Below are positions 22,020 through 30,703 of a stretch of DNA of 64,000 nt, one piece after another (position 1 is the first letter of the stretch; each line of letters starts with the position of its first letter). The stretch covers positions 2,613,627 to 2,677,626 of the forward strand of contig OX638348.1 in assembly GCA_951813085.1 (NCBI GenBank). The letters are read 5' to 3'. A program made the position numbers and the translations under genes. This DNA comes from an uncultured Opitutaceae bacterium. GTDB taxonomy: Bacteria > Verrucomicrobiota > Verrucomicrobiia > Opitutales > Opitutaceae. Under the pieces are notes generated by a model. It was not told the origin of the DNA. It made no database searches and saw only the letters and a list, made by a program, of their open reading frames with translations.

Positions 22020-22301
22020 TCAAAGTTCCGACTTGAGCTGAACCAACGTCGCCCCCCAGCTCCCGGATGATTCATCGCCTAAGCGAAAGCTCTCGACGCG
22101 CTTGGACTTCCTCAGCTGCGCATGCACTGTTTCGCGCAGCGTTCCCGTTCCCTTGCCATGGATGACACGGACTCTCAGAATGCCCTTCTCCAAGCAGGCC
22201 TCGAAGTAGTCTTCAAGAAGAGGCTTTATGTCCGACGGGCGGAACGTGTGCAGGTCAAGCTCGCCGTTTATTGGAATCTCAATTGGGTCAGGTTCGTCCA
22301 T
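22020..22301 (-). CDS. Smr-domain protein
   Basis: A 93-residue stand-alone Smr domain. The two family motifs are present: LDLHTF near residue 15 and HGKGTGTLR near 50. Smr domains are often nucleases acting on DNA or on mRNA in stalled-ribosome rescue. Here the MutS2 ATPase part is absent, so the target is unknown. The gene is convergent with the response regulator. Confidence 0.88.
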   Translation of the reverse strand: MDEPDPIEIPINGELDLHTFRPSDIKPLLEDYFEACLEKGILRVRVIHGKGTGTLRETVHAQLRKSKRVESFRLGDESSGSWGATLVQLKSEL

Positions 22302-22408
22302 GGGCTTCGATTCTTCTTAAATCGCTCGTTAAATCGTCGAATTAGAGACAAGCAAACGTGCAATTCGTTTTCCCACACTATAGGATGGCCTCTTCGAATC
22401 AACTACTC

Positions 22409-23113
22409 ATGAGCATCTGGAACAGGCAAGCCACGGTTTTGGCAGCTGCAATGCTGCTCGGCATCTCGGCGCCCGCCATTGGCGCTGACACGGAGGACAT
22501 TCTGCCACCCGTCCCTATATACAAGGTTTCCCCTAAGCACCCGGCAGAACTCTATGAGAAAGCGATAGAAGGCAACGCAATCGTAACGGTCACTGTCGAT
22601 ATCTTCGGCAGCGCGACCGATCCTGAGGTGGAAATCGCCTCGCAGGAAGAGTTTGGCCTAGCGGCGATGCTAGCCGCATCCGAATGGATATTCGAGCCCG
22701 CTACTAAAAACGGCGTCCCAATTGAGATTAGAGCCCGGCTTCCTTTCGTGTTCGAAATCACCTTCGAGCACAAGATGAACGTTGAGATGGGTCGCGAAGT
22801 ATTCGTCGAGCTAGATAGCCCAATCGTGCCCTCCTCGGAATTGGACAAGGATCCGCTCACAAGCTACGTCCCACCTTTCTCGAAATTCTACCCCGAGACG
22901 CTGCGGGGCAGCGGCAAGTCAGCCGCCGTCAATTTGGAATTTATTATTTCCCCAATGGGCGAAGTGCACAATCCACGCATACTTTCGATTTCCACCGAAG
23001 GATTCGAGCAAGCGGCTCTACGGGCAATCAGCAGCATGAAGTATCGTCCTATCGAAGTCGATGGGCGCGCTGCCTACGTTTCGATGATTCGCCCTATTCA
23101 AATCACTGAATAG
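22409..23113 (+). CDS. Secreted protein with two TonB C-terminal-like domains
   Basis: A 234-residue protein starting at the ATG at 22409, which gives a clear signal peptide (ATVLAAAMLLGISAPAIGA). Two repeats each resemble the TonB C-terminal fold: GNAIVTVTVDIFG...WIFEPATKNG, and AAVNLEFIISPMG...MKYRPIEVDG. It lacks a transmembrane energy-coupling helix retained after cleavage and a Pro-rich spacer, so it is unlikely to be the energy-transducing TonB. It probably works in the periplasm in an unknown role. An in-frame ATG at 22358 would put 17 extra residues before the signal. Confidence 0.78.
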   Translation: MSIWNRQATVLAAAMLLGISAPAIGADTEDILPPVPIYKVSPKHPAELYEKAIEGNAIVTVTVDIFGSATDPEVEIASQEEFGLAAMLAASEWIFEPATKNGVPIEIRARLPFVFEITFEHKMNVEMGREVFVELDSPIVPSSELDKDPLTSYVPPFSKFYPETLRGSGKSAAVNLEFIISPMGEVHNPRILSISTEGFEQAALRAISSMKYRPIEVDGRAAYVSMIRPIQITE

Positions 23114-23122
23114 AACGCTTCG

Positions 23123-24322
23123 TCATACTCCTACAAATACAGCTACGGAAGAAGTGTAGCCATGTACGAAATTTCGTCCTCTCACCGGACCGAACTCTCC
23201 GTTTCCAAAAAAACCCGTCATTCCATTTGGCTTTAGCATGTCGTAGACTTTGCCTGCATCGTGATGCGACGCTCCAAACAATCCTGCTCCTCGCCCTGAG
23301 CAATTGCTCAGGCACGCGCCATAAACTCTCCTTCCTTTGAGGCCAAGCCGACATTGCTCGATCAATTCCCTAAGCTCTTCGCTGGCGCCCTTGCCATCGC
23401 GAATTTGAAACTGGATGGACTGGCCAACTCGAGGATGAGCGCCTACCGCTAGCGTCCCTTTCGACGTATCAGCTGCGAGCAGATTCCTCACCAGAAAGTC
23501 GCCGCGCTTAAACTCGTCCAAATATTCATCGACTGCTAGCCCTACGAATACATTGCCGCGACTGCGCTGCCGCAATTCCTCTGTGATCCCACGATACGTA
23601 TCTTCCAGGATTTGGACAGCGGGACGATTTCCGATTCGCTCGAGCACGTTGCCATTAGCCTTGGTCACGGTCCAAGCGTCCCCAATCGGCGTACATCCCT
23701 GCGCGGTCAACCCTTCCAACGAAACGCCACCCCCAATTCCCAGGGCGACGCCCCCATCGGAGACCACGGAGTCATTGCAAATCACCGCGCTTCTTCGGGC
23801 TTCGATATCGAAGTGCGCCAGCCCTCCATAGATCGGAACGCCCGGGAAGTCCCTTTCCCATGAAACAAGCCACTCTTCGATGCTAATATGTAAGGGTTCT
23901 GCGAATACGAGCCAACCATTTATGCCTTCTGCCCCCGGTTCAAATCGACGACGCCAGAATCCGGATTCAGGCTCCTTAATGCCATCCCGGGCCATCTTCG
24001 CTGTAAATCCGAGATCGACTAGGCGAACGTTAGGGAGATTGTACAGCCCGATTGCTACACCGCCTTCCTGCTCAAATTCTAACCCATTTGCAATCACCCC
24101 GTTCGACACGCACCCTACCAGGGTAGGGATGCCCACGGATCCTCGCAGCACCTCCACGATTTCCTCTGCATAGTCGATCCAGCTTGAAGAAATGAATACA
24201 AGCCCCAGATCGACTTCACGGGGCAGGAGCGCACGACGAAGCCTCAATGCCCACCGCTTGAATTCCTGCTTATCCCAGGATCCGCTCCATCGATCCGCAA
24301 TGCTGTAGGGCGTCTCTTCCAA
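23123..24322 (-). CDS. FIST-domain sensory protein
   Basis: A 399-residue protein with FIST_N (~30-225; LVGCVSNGVIANG is the typical start of the core) followed by FIST_C (~235-385; GNRPAVQILEDTYRG, FLVRNLLAAD, CSGRGAGLFG). FIST proteins are small-ligand sensors found in signal transduction and sometimes with enzymes. No kinase or cyclase partner is adjacent. It lies 31 nt downstream of oleC on the same strand and is probably co-transcribed with it. Confidence 0.87.
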   Translation of the reverse strand: MEETPYSIADRWSGSWDKQEFKRWALRLRRALLPREVDLGLVFISSSWIDYAEEIVEVLRGSVGIPTLVGCVSNGVIANGLEFEQEGGVAIGLYNLPNVRLVDLGFTAKMARDGIKEPESGFWRRRFEPGAEGINGWLVFAEPLHISIEEWLVSWERDFPGVPIYGGLAHFDIEARRSAVICNDSVVSDGGVALGIGGGVSLEGLTAQGCTPIGDAWTVTKANGNVLERIGNRPAVQILEDTYRGITEELRQRSRGNVFVGLAVDEYLDEFKRGDFLVRNLLAADTSKGTLAVGAHPRVGQSIQFQIRDGKGASEELRELIEQCRLGLKGRRVYGACLSNCSGRGAGLFGASHHDAGKVYDMLKPNGMTGFFGNGEFGPVRGRNFVHGYTSSVAVFVGV

Positions 24323-24353
24323 TGCTCAATTCCCTCCTATATATCCCCAGTGC

Positions 24354-26012
24354 CTATTTTCGGTTCAAGCGACGCGCCAATGCCAAACGGTTAATTTTAG
24401 CATTGTGCCGGACATCGACAGGAAACGCTCGGTCAAATAGAAATGTATCAATATCCCGCGTCATGTCAGATTCCGCGCCTGCCTTACGAAGACCCTCGAT
24501 GAATTGGGAACGTTCCCTTTCGTTGCGTGGAAACGCGCCATTCACAGGTTCGACAACAATGGCCGGTTTCGTGTCACCCTCCTGCTCAAGACCGATCAAA
24601 GCCGTTCGAAAAACCGTTGATAGGCGGTTGAATACGCCTTCACAGCAATCCGTATAATAGCATTTGCCATTGGTTTCGACTCGTTCTGCTTTGCGACCGC
24701 AAAACCAAATGCGGCCGTGGGAATCCAGGTAGCCCAGGTCGCCCATACGATGCCAAATACGCCCGTTCACCTCGATCTTCGCCGCTCGTGTCGCTTCGGG
24801 AAGATTGTCATAGGACCGCGTAACGCTCGGTCCAGAGACCACGATTTCACCAATCTCGCCGGTTTCCAAACCGCTATCGAGCCCAACCCCATCGACGGCG
24901 AGATCGCTAACCGGAATGATCCGCGCCTCCACTCCGGGAAGAGGCGCCCCGACACACGTTCCCTTGCCCATCTCGGTGAGCGACGCCGTTTCGCCGAGTA
25001 CGTCCAAATCGCGCATCGACGAAACGGGGAGCGCTTCCGTAGCCCCGTATGCCGAGTGCGTATTTCCTTCGACGAGGATTCCTCGAAATTGCTCCATCAA
25101 TCGCGGCGGCACCGATGCCCCCGCCATTAAGATGCGCTTTAGCGAAGGTAACGTAATGCCGTTGGCCTCGCAATGAGCGCCGATTTTCTTCCATAAGACT
25201 GGCGACCCAAAGGAATTCATCACTCCGCATTGCTCGATTGCCTGCGTTATCTTTGCCGGATCCACGGTGGCCGGCTTGCTAGGATTGATCTCGGGAACCA
25301 CAGTGGTCATTCCGAGAGCTGGATTGAACAAGGCAAAAATCGGCAGCATGGGCAGATCGATCTCGCCTTCCTGAATCCCGTATTGGCTGCGGATCGACTC
25401 AACCTGGGCTTCGAACATGCCATGTTCATAGCATACTCCTTTGGGAGCTCCCGTAGAGCCGGAGGTGAACAGAATCGCAGCGAAATCCTGGCTCGAAGTA
25501 CGGGCAGGCTCCAAAACGCCATCGCCCTGCGCACGGGGGGCTCGCGCGAGAGTACCTCCCACTTTGACTCTTTGCCGGACCGTCTTGAAAGAACGCGGAA
25601 ACAGCCGAGATATCCAAACCGCGAGAGAGATTCCAACCAAGGCATCCGGCTTGGAACGGCGTACGCAAGATAGGAAGGCCTTCAAACCCATTCCAGGGTC
25701 GATGACGATGGGAACCGCCCCGATTTTGAAAAGGGCAAAGCAAATCGCAATCAGAGGCAAACCGGGCCGGGCCATCAGCAGAACGCGCGAGCCTTTTTCG
25801 ATCCCCTTCCCCCGCAAATGAATTCCCCAGGCATCTTGTTCTCCCTCCAATTCCGAGAAGGACAAGGTCAGATAGTTGATTCGACCCTCGGTATCCCGAC
25901 CCTTGGGGATCATCAAAGCCGGATGGTCTCCTCTCCGCGCAGCGATTTCGCGCAGGAAGCGCGAGACGTTGACAATCGAGCTACCCGACGACTCAGTCAC
26001 AAAATCATCCAC
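24354..26012 (-). CDS. oleC: OleC, AMP-binding beta-lactone synthetase of long-chain olefin biosynthesis
   Basis: A 552-residue ANL-superfamily enzyme. In the Ole pathway OleC converts a beta-hydroxy acid to a beta-lactone using ATP. The AMP-binding loop is ILFTSGSTGAPKG. The OleC-type features are FALFKIGAVPIVIDPGMG, the later FALFNPALGMTTVVP, and YGATEALPVSS. The C-terminal end (FPVDVRHNAKINRLALA) has the catalytic Lys region, and the length matches known OleC. It groups with the oleC-FIST pair on the minus strand. OleD is about 12 kb away (38270-39328); OleA and OleB are not in the window. Confidence 0.87.
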   Translation of the reverse strand: MDDFVTESSGSSIVNVSRFLREIAARRGDHPALMIPKGRDTEGRINYLTLSFSELEGEQDAWGIHLRGKGIEKGSRVLLMARPGLPLIAICFALFKIGAVPIVIDPGMGLKAFLSCVRRSKPDALVGISLAVWISRLFPRSFKTVRQRVKVGGTLARAPRAQGDGVLEPARTSSQDFAAILFTSGSTGAPKGVCYEHGMFEAQVESIRSQYGIQEGEIDLPMLPIFALFNPALGMTTVVPEINPSKPATVDPAKITQAIEQCGVMNSFGSPVLWKKIGAHCEANGITLPSLKRILMAGASVPPRLMEQFRGILVEGNTHSAYGATEALPVSSMRDLDVLGETASLTEMGKGTCVGAPLPGVEARIIPVSDLAVDGVGLDSGLETGEIGEIVVSGPSVTRSYDNLPEATRAAKIEVNGRIWHRMGDLGYLDSHGRIWFCGRKAERVETNGKCYYTDCCEGVFNRLSTVFRTALIGLEQEGDTKPAIVVEPVNGAFPRNERERSQFIEGLRKAGAESDMTRDIDTFLFDRAFPVDVRHNAKINRLALARRLNRK

Positions 26013-26098
26013 GCACGCCCTGATCAGGCACCTTACACGAAGCCGATTCGCCTCGATCTGACTGAACAGATCTTCCCACTAGACTCGGCCCTCGCCAA

Positions 26099-26353
26099 TT
26101 AATCGTCCGCAACTGTGAAGAGCCCCCAAAGGAATCGAACGCGTCCGCCGCTCGTGTTCTTTCGCGCCGCAAGTTCCGAAGTCTTTACGCCGATCGTCAT
26201 GGGATCGGTCTTGCTGTAGGTGTTCTTCTCAACCGTTACCCATCCCGCAACAGTGGCCTCAGAAGCGCCATATTTCTGCTGCGTTGTCGCGCATCCCGCG
26301 AAAATCGCTGCGAATAGAGAGAGGATCAAAATTGAGGTAAGCTTCGATTTCAT
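26099..26353 (-). CDS. Small lipoprotein, unknown function
   Basis: An 84-residue protein with a signal peptide ending in the lipobox FAGC (Cys near residue 20), so it should be lipid-anchored. The mature part is short and polar, with the conserved-looking VAGWVTVEKN and VRFLWGLFTVADD. I do not recognise a family. It ends 86 nt upstream of the oleC start on the same strand. Confidence 0.72.
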   Translation of the reverse strand: MKSKLTSILILSLFAAIFAGCATTQQKYGASEATVAGWVTVEKNTYSKTDPMTIGVKTSELAARKNTSGGRVRFLWGLFTVADD

Positions 26354-26466
26354 GGTGATACAGATGCTGGCTTTACGCTTTTAACAAGGTTCTGACAACT
26401 ATCGCCGTCCCAACGACGGGCATCAAGGCAATAATCGTCCTCCCATCAGTACAAAATCAGCCCCGT

Positions 26467-27597
26467 TCACCCTTCCGCAGCCTGCATGGAGCGATCGACC
26501 TTGGCCAAAATTAGGTTCAGAAGCTCCTTTTGCCAACCGAGCAGACCATCCTGAGCAGAAGAATCTCGAGCAAGCGCAGCGACGTGGCTACGGGTGGCAA
26601 TCAAGGTCGGATCGATCCCAAGCGTTTCAGCCACCTGGTTGCGATGCGCCTTGATTTTCTCCTGCCTGTCTAGCTCGACCTGGTTCAGGGGTCCTTTCGA
26701 ATCCCCGCGCGGAGGGCGCTTTGGCAGCGAGCCAACCTTGCGATCCTGACCCCGCTTCAAGGCATCCACCAGGCCCTGGCGCTTTCGACGCTGGATCCCG
26801 GCGGGAAGCGACTCGAACACGAACTCCCAGTTCCCTTCGGAAACCGCTTCCGCCAACTTCAGCATATACTCGTTCCCAAGCACCTTGAACGGCGGCCGGT
26901 CCAAGCGCTTCGCAAGATCGTCGCGCCAATGCCAAAGCTCGAACAACGCCGCCTGCCCTCTTCCATCCAGTTTGTCAGTGCGAGCGATTCGCCAGGAATT
27001 CTCGTTCCCCACCGGAAATCCTGTTCGGGCAGTTTCAATCTGGTACTCGCAACGCTGGCCGAGCCACGATTCCCGGTCCAATTCGCGGATCCGGCCCAAA
27101 AGAATATCCCTAAGCTCATGGAGATAGAGGACATCGTTGGCCGCGTACCTTAGCATTTTGTCAGTCAAGGGTCGTTGCGACCAATCGCTTTTCTGGCTAT
27201 CTTTCGGAAGCTTAACGTCGAAGAACTCTTCTAGCAATGCAGCCAGGCCGAATTTCTTAATCCCTAGTAGCTGCGACGCCAGCATCGAATCAAAGAGGCT
27301 CTTCGCTTCGAAATCGGCGAACTCTTCAAAAAGCCGCAAATCGAAATCGCTCCCATGCATGATCAAGTGCAGCGTTCCCAAAGTCCTCCAAAACTGGGCA
27401 TAGTCCATCTCCACGAGCATATCCAGCAGATAGGTCTTCCCGCCAAAGCGTAACTGAAGCAGGCAAAGCTGAGTCGCGTAGTGATGAAGGTTGTCCGCCT
27501 CGCTATCGAGCGCGATCTCGGTTTGCTCATCGAGCAAGCCGCATAGCGCATCTAAGCCTTCCTGCGTATCAATGTATTCAAATAAACCGTCTTCCAT
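26467..27597 (-). CDS. rnd: Ribonuclease D
   Basis: A 3'-5' exoribonuclease of 376 residues acting in tRNA 3'-end maturation. DEDDy catalytic motifs: DSEAD (Exo I, ~31), HGSDFDLRLF (Exo II, ~81) and YAANDVLYL (Exo III, ~152). An HRDC domain follows (~210-290; LFELWHWRDDLAKRLDRPP). The next gene on the strand is the deacetylase-like gene, whose stop is 18 nt upstream of this start, so the two probably form an operon. Confidence 0.92.
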   Translation of the reverse strand: MEDGLFEYIDTQEGLDALCGLLDEQTEIALDSEADNLHHYATQLCLLQLRFGGKTYLLDMLVEMDYAQFWRTLGTLHLIMHGSDFDLRLFEEFADFEAKSLFDSMLASQLLGIKKFGLAALLEEFFDVKLPKDSQKSDWSQRPLTDKMLRYAANDVLYLHELRDILLGRIRELDRESWLGQRCEYQIETARTGFPVGNENSWRIARTDKLDGRGQAALFELWHWRDDLAKRLDRPPFKVLGNEYMLKLAEAVSEGNWEFVFESLPAGIQRRKRQGLVDALKRGQDRKVGSLPKRPPRGDSKGPLNQVELDRQEKIKAHRNQVAETLGIDPTLIATRSHVAALARDSSAQDGLLGWQKELLNLILAKVDRSMQAAEG

Positions 27598-27615
27598 ACT
27601 GGGATGCCAGAACGA

Positions 27616-28473
27616 TTAGGGTCCCGACCACCCTTTCAGGAAAGCGTCTACAAGCAAGGGTAAATCATCGCTATATCCACCTTCTAAAATCGCCGCCGCT
27701 GGAATGTTCGAGCGCTCGATCCAAGCGCCGAGCGACCTATAATCCTCAATGCCGAGCCGCATCTCGGTCAAGGGGTCCGCTTCGTAGGCATCGAATCCCG
27801 CCGATACGAGAATGAGGCTGGGCTTGAATGCGAGCGTTTCCGACCAGGAATCTTCGAGCGCCCCCATGTGGGTTTCTGATGGGGTTCCCGGAGGGACCGG
27901 GAAGTTGACAACATTGCCTCTCGATCTAAGGCCAGTACCTGGATAGCATGGGTGCTGATGAACGGAGACGTACAAGGTCCGCTCCACGCCTTCCAGAATC
28001 GCTTCGGTTCCATTTCCATGATGAGCGTCGAAGTCCCAAACCGCCACGCGATCAATGCCGGACGCCAATGCCTCGAATACCGCTATGGCGATGTGATTCA
28101 AGTAGCAGAAACCCATCGCCTTCTCGCTTTCAGCATGGTGACCCGGCGGTCGCATTAGAGAAAATGCTTTGTTTCCTTCGAGCGCTGCGCTCATGGCCGC
28201 CAACGCACCCCCGGTGCCCAAGCGAGATATGTCGAATATGTCCTCGAAATAAGCGGTATCCGCGTCGAACATGCGCGGCTCTTGCAAGCGTTCTAAATGA
28301 GTCTCTGGATGGGCTCGCAACAGAGCCTCAATCGGCGCGGATTCAATACTACCCCAACTCCAGCTAGGATTCGCCTCCTTCAGCCAGGAAACGGTTTTTT
28401 CCACCCGGGTCGGTCGCTCCGGATGCCCAACAGCCTGGTATTGAAGACACTTTGGATCTGAGAAAAGGATCAT
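27616..28473 (-). CDS. Histone-deacetylase-family (AcuC/AphA-like) hydrolase
   Basis: A 285-residue zinc amidohydrolase of the arginase/deacetylase fold. The active-site motifs are RPPGHHAE, then VWDFDAHHGNGTE with the zinc ligands Asp and His, and SAGFDAYEADPL with the later Asp. In bacteria such proteins deacetylate acetyl-CoA synthetase, acetylpolyamines or other small amides. The substrate cannot be told from the sequence. It sits directly upstream of rnd. Confidence 0.92.
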   Translation of the reverse strand: MILFSDPKCLQYQAVGHPERPTRVEKTVSWLKEANPSWSWGSIESAPIEALLRAHPETHLERLQEPRMFDADTAYFEDIFDISRLGTGGALAAMSAALEGNKAFSLMRPPGHHAESEKAMGFCYLNHIAIAVFEALASGIDRVAVWDFDAHHGNGTEAILEGVERTLYVSVHQHPCYPGTGLRSRGNVVNFPVPPGTPSETHMGALEDSWSETLAFKPSLILVSAGFDAYEADPLTEMRLGIEDYRSLGAWIERSNIPAAAILEGGYSDDLPLLVDAFLKGWSGP

Positions 28474-28554
28474 GGGCTACGTCGTTTCGCAACGCGTAAA
28501 GTACCCAAATAAAAGGCGACCCGTCTAGCAAGCGTAGCTTTTCATCGAAACGAT

Positions 28555-29757
28555 CTACCAGTATCGACTCAGGCTAAGCTGGGCGTAGCTATCGCGACGC
28601 AATCCGAACAAGGGATCCCGCGGGGCGATATTCGTCAGCTTTTGCACTTCGAATTCCAACTTGTAGCTACTCCCTACCCGCCGCTCAAATTCAACCCGGG
28701 CAAATACGCTTTCACTATCCAAGTCTACAAAGCCGCCTGCAACCAACGCGGTATCGGCATCGGCATTCCACGTGAGACGCGTACCGATGAACAAGTCCTT
28801 GTTAAATAGCGTCGGCGCATTGGAGCCACGCGAATCGAAATGGCCTTCGGCCAATAGACCCGCATCGATTGCCGTGCCTCCGAGGCCATAGAATGTGTAT
28901 TCAAATCCTCCGACCATCGCGCTAAATTCCGTTGAAGTCGTTTCCCTCGCAATCCCTTCGAGCTTCAAGAGCCATCCCTCTTTCGTATATTGGAGATCCA
29001 ACCTGACTTGATCCATCTGCTCATAGAAAGGCCGGAGAACCTGATTGCCATTTCCATCCATTCCAAAAACCATCAAGGGTTCGCGATTGGTTCCTCGAAA
29101 ATAGTGAAGACCAATGTCGAAATCGCCAACTATGTTGAACCACCGCAGGGCTCCATCCACATGGCTTTCTTCCGCTGCAGACTCGTACAGAGGCCTATCT
29201 GTATCTACCCATAAACTACTTCTAAGGCGCCCTTCTCGACCTGGAAAGGTACGCTCCCGAAACCTAGGGAGCAAGAACAGTTCGAAATCACCAAGCGGAG
29301 TCACGCGCACCACGTGGACCATTGGCTGCCCGAGCTTATCCTCCCCATCCGGGCTTGCCACAAGATCAGTTTGATTGACCGTATCCACGAGATGCTGCGA
29401 CTCCGCAACCCAAAAAAAGACTTTCGAGACACCGAAGCGGATCTCCCAGTCCCCGCTCACAATCAAATAGGACATCTCCCTGAGATCAAATAGGTCACGC
29501 TCAGAATCGTGAGAATCCAGACGGACATAAGGCGTAATTTCGAATGCACGGTCCCCATCTTCCCACTCAGTATAGAACTCAGGCTCCAGAATTATCGCAG
29601 CGCTCGCGCCGTCCTCTTGCTCCTGTAGCAATGGAGAATGCTCGAACAGGCGGGTTTCCGCAGTTACGTAACCGGACCATTCGCCTGCTGAGAGGAACGA
29701 ATACCCGGTTGCAATCGCAATTGATGAAAGAATATATTGGAGTGCCTTGATGCTCAT
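28555..29757 (-). CDS. Putative outer-membrane beta-barrel protein of the transport operon
   Basis: A 400-residue protein with a signal peptide (IAIATGYSFLSAGE) and alternating hydrophobic/polar strands throughout, ending in an aromatic residue (SRYW), as outer-membrane barrels do. No family motif is certain; it is most like proteins encoded beside MMPL pumps and LolA-like carriers (DUF1302-like barrels). It is the last gene of the 33753-28555 operon, 71 nt after the LolA-like gene, so it probably accepts or exports the operon's hydrophobic substrate at the outer membrane. Confidence 0.75.
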   Translation of the reverse strand: MSIKALQYILSSIAIATGYSFLSAGEWSGYVTAETRLFEHSPLLQEQEDGASAAIILEPEFYTEWEDGDRAFEITPYVRLDSHDSERDLFDLREMSYLIVSGDWEIRFGVSKVFFWVAESQHLVDTVNQTDLVASPDGEDKLGQPMVHVVRVTPLGDFELFLLPRFRERTFPGREGRLRSSLWVDTDRPLYESAAEESHVDGALRWFNIVGDFDIGLHYFRGTNREPLMVFGMDGNGNQVLRPFYEQMDQVRLDLQYTKEGWLLKLEGIARETTSTEFSAMVGGFEYTFYGLGGTAIDAGLLAEGHFDSRGSNAPTLFNKDLFIGTRLTWNADADTALVAGGFVDLDSESVFARVEFERRVGSSYKLEFEVQKLTNIAPRDPLFGLRRDSYAQLSLSRYW

Positions 29758-29828
29758 AGCGCCATCGATTGCAGACGTAGCTCAATTGCAGAATCTGCAG
29801 CTAAACTTGAATACAGATATGACCCTAG

Positions 29829-30627
29829 CTAACGAACGTTCCTCAAGCTACGCTGATCGAAATCTCGTTCCGTATAGCCATTGCCGAACCGATAGTTCTT
29901 CCACAGAAGCTCCGTCGACTTGCCAGTCTGATGGTTTACCATCTTCAAACTGTCCGCCCTCCAGAACTTATCCAGATACCGCTGGTATCCATTGAAGCTA
30001 AGCGTTTTCAGCAATGAGTTCTTTCGATCGTAGAAATCATTTTTTAGAACGCGATAGTGCTCCTTATCGACCCAGCCCACTTGTCGCGTGTATCCTGATT
30101 TTGGATCTTACTGGATAGCGTTCAATCTGAAAGCACTTCTGGCCATCGAGCTCGATATCTCCGATATACTTGTAGGTATACTTCTCGACTTCCTGGGAGG
30201 TCATGTCCTCATAGGCGAATTCGCTTCCTACGAACGGTCCTGACTTATTGTTGGAAGCGATCCTCTTCACGCGCTTGAGCGCAGGCAGATAGAGCCATTG
30301 ATCATCTGCGTCGATCTTATGGGTGTAAGAAAGAAACGCAGTTCCTTTCACATCGCGCGGCTCATCGAAGGTAATCAGCGTTTTATCTCCGTCGTCTACT
30401 CCTTCCAATGTCCTAAGGACCATCTTCCGCGTGCTGGACTCGCCGTGCCGGTTCGTAAGGATCATTTCCATGTCTACGATGGTATCGCCAAAGCCGATAT
30501 CCCTTTTATCCTATTCCACCGCGATCTTGAGACCTTTTTCTTCGGGCGTCATTTCGCCGAACGCCGGGGCAGCCGCGAGAAGGGCTGCGATCTTGAATGC
30601 CAATAGCTTGCTTGCCTGATTTTTCAT
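29829..30627 (-). pseudogene. LolA-like outer-membrane lipoprotein-sorting protein, interrupted twice
   Basis: The corrected product is ~266 residues with a signal peptide (LLAFKIAALLAAAPAFG). It belongs to the outer-membrane lipoprotein-sorting-like family found beside MMPL pumps; FLSYTHKIDADDQWLYLPALKRVKRI and SGPFVGSEFAYEDM are typical. It would carry a lipid or lipid-linked substrate across the periplasm. Lesions: in-frame TAG at 30511-30513, about 39 codons after the start, and an indel near 30108-30112 that separates RYPV from the continuation DPKSGYTRQVGWVD. The natural end is at 29829. Confidence 0.8.
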
Positions 30628-30703
30628 AACTCGATTTTCGTTAAATTTATTCGATTGTATCGCTCGTAGGGCGACAACGCTGTTCATTATCTGTTCCTAG
30701 TCG

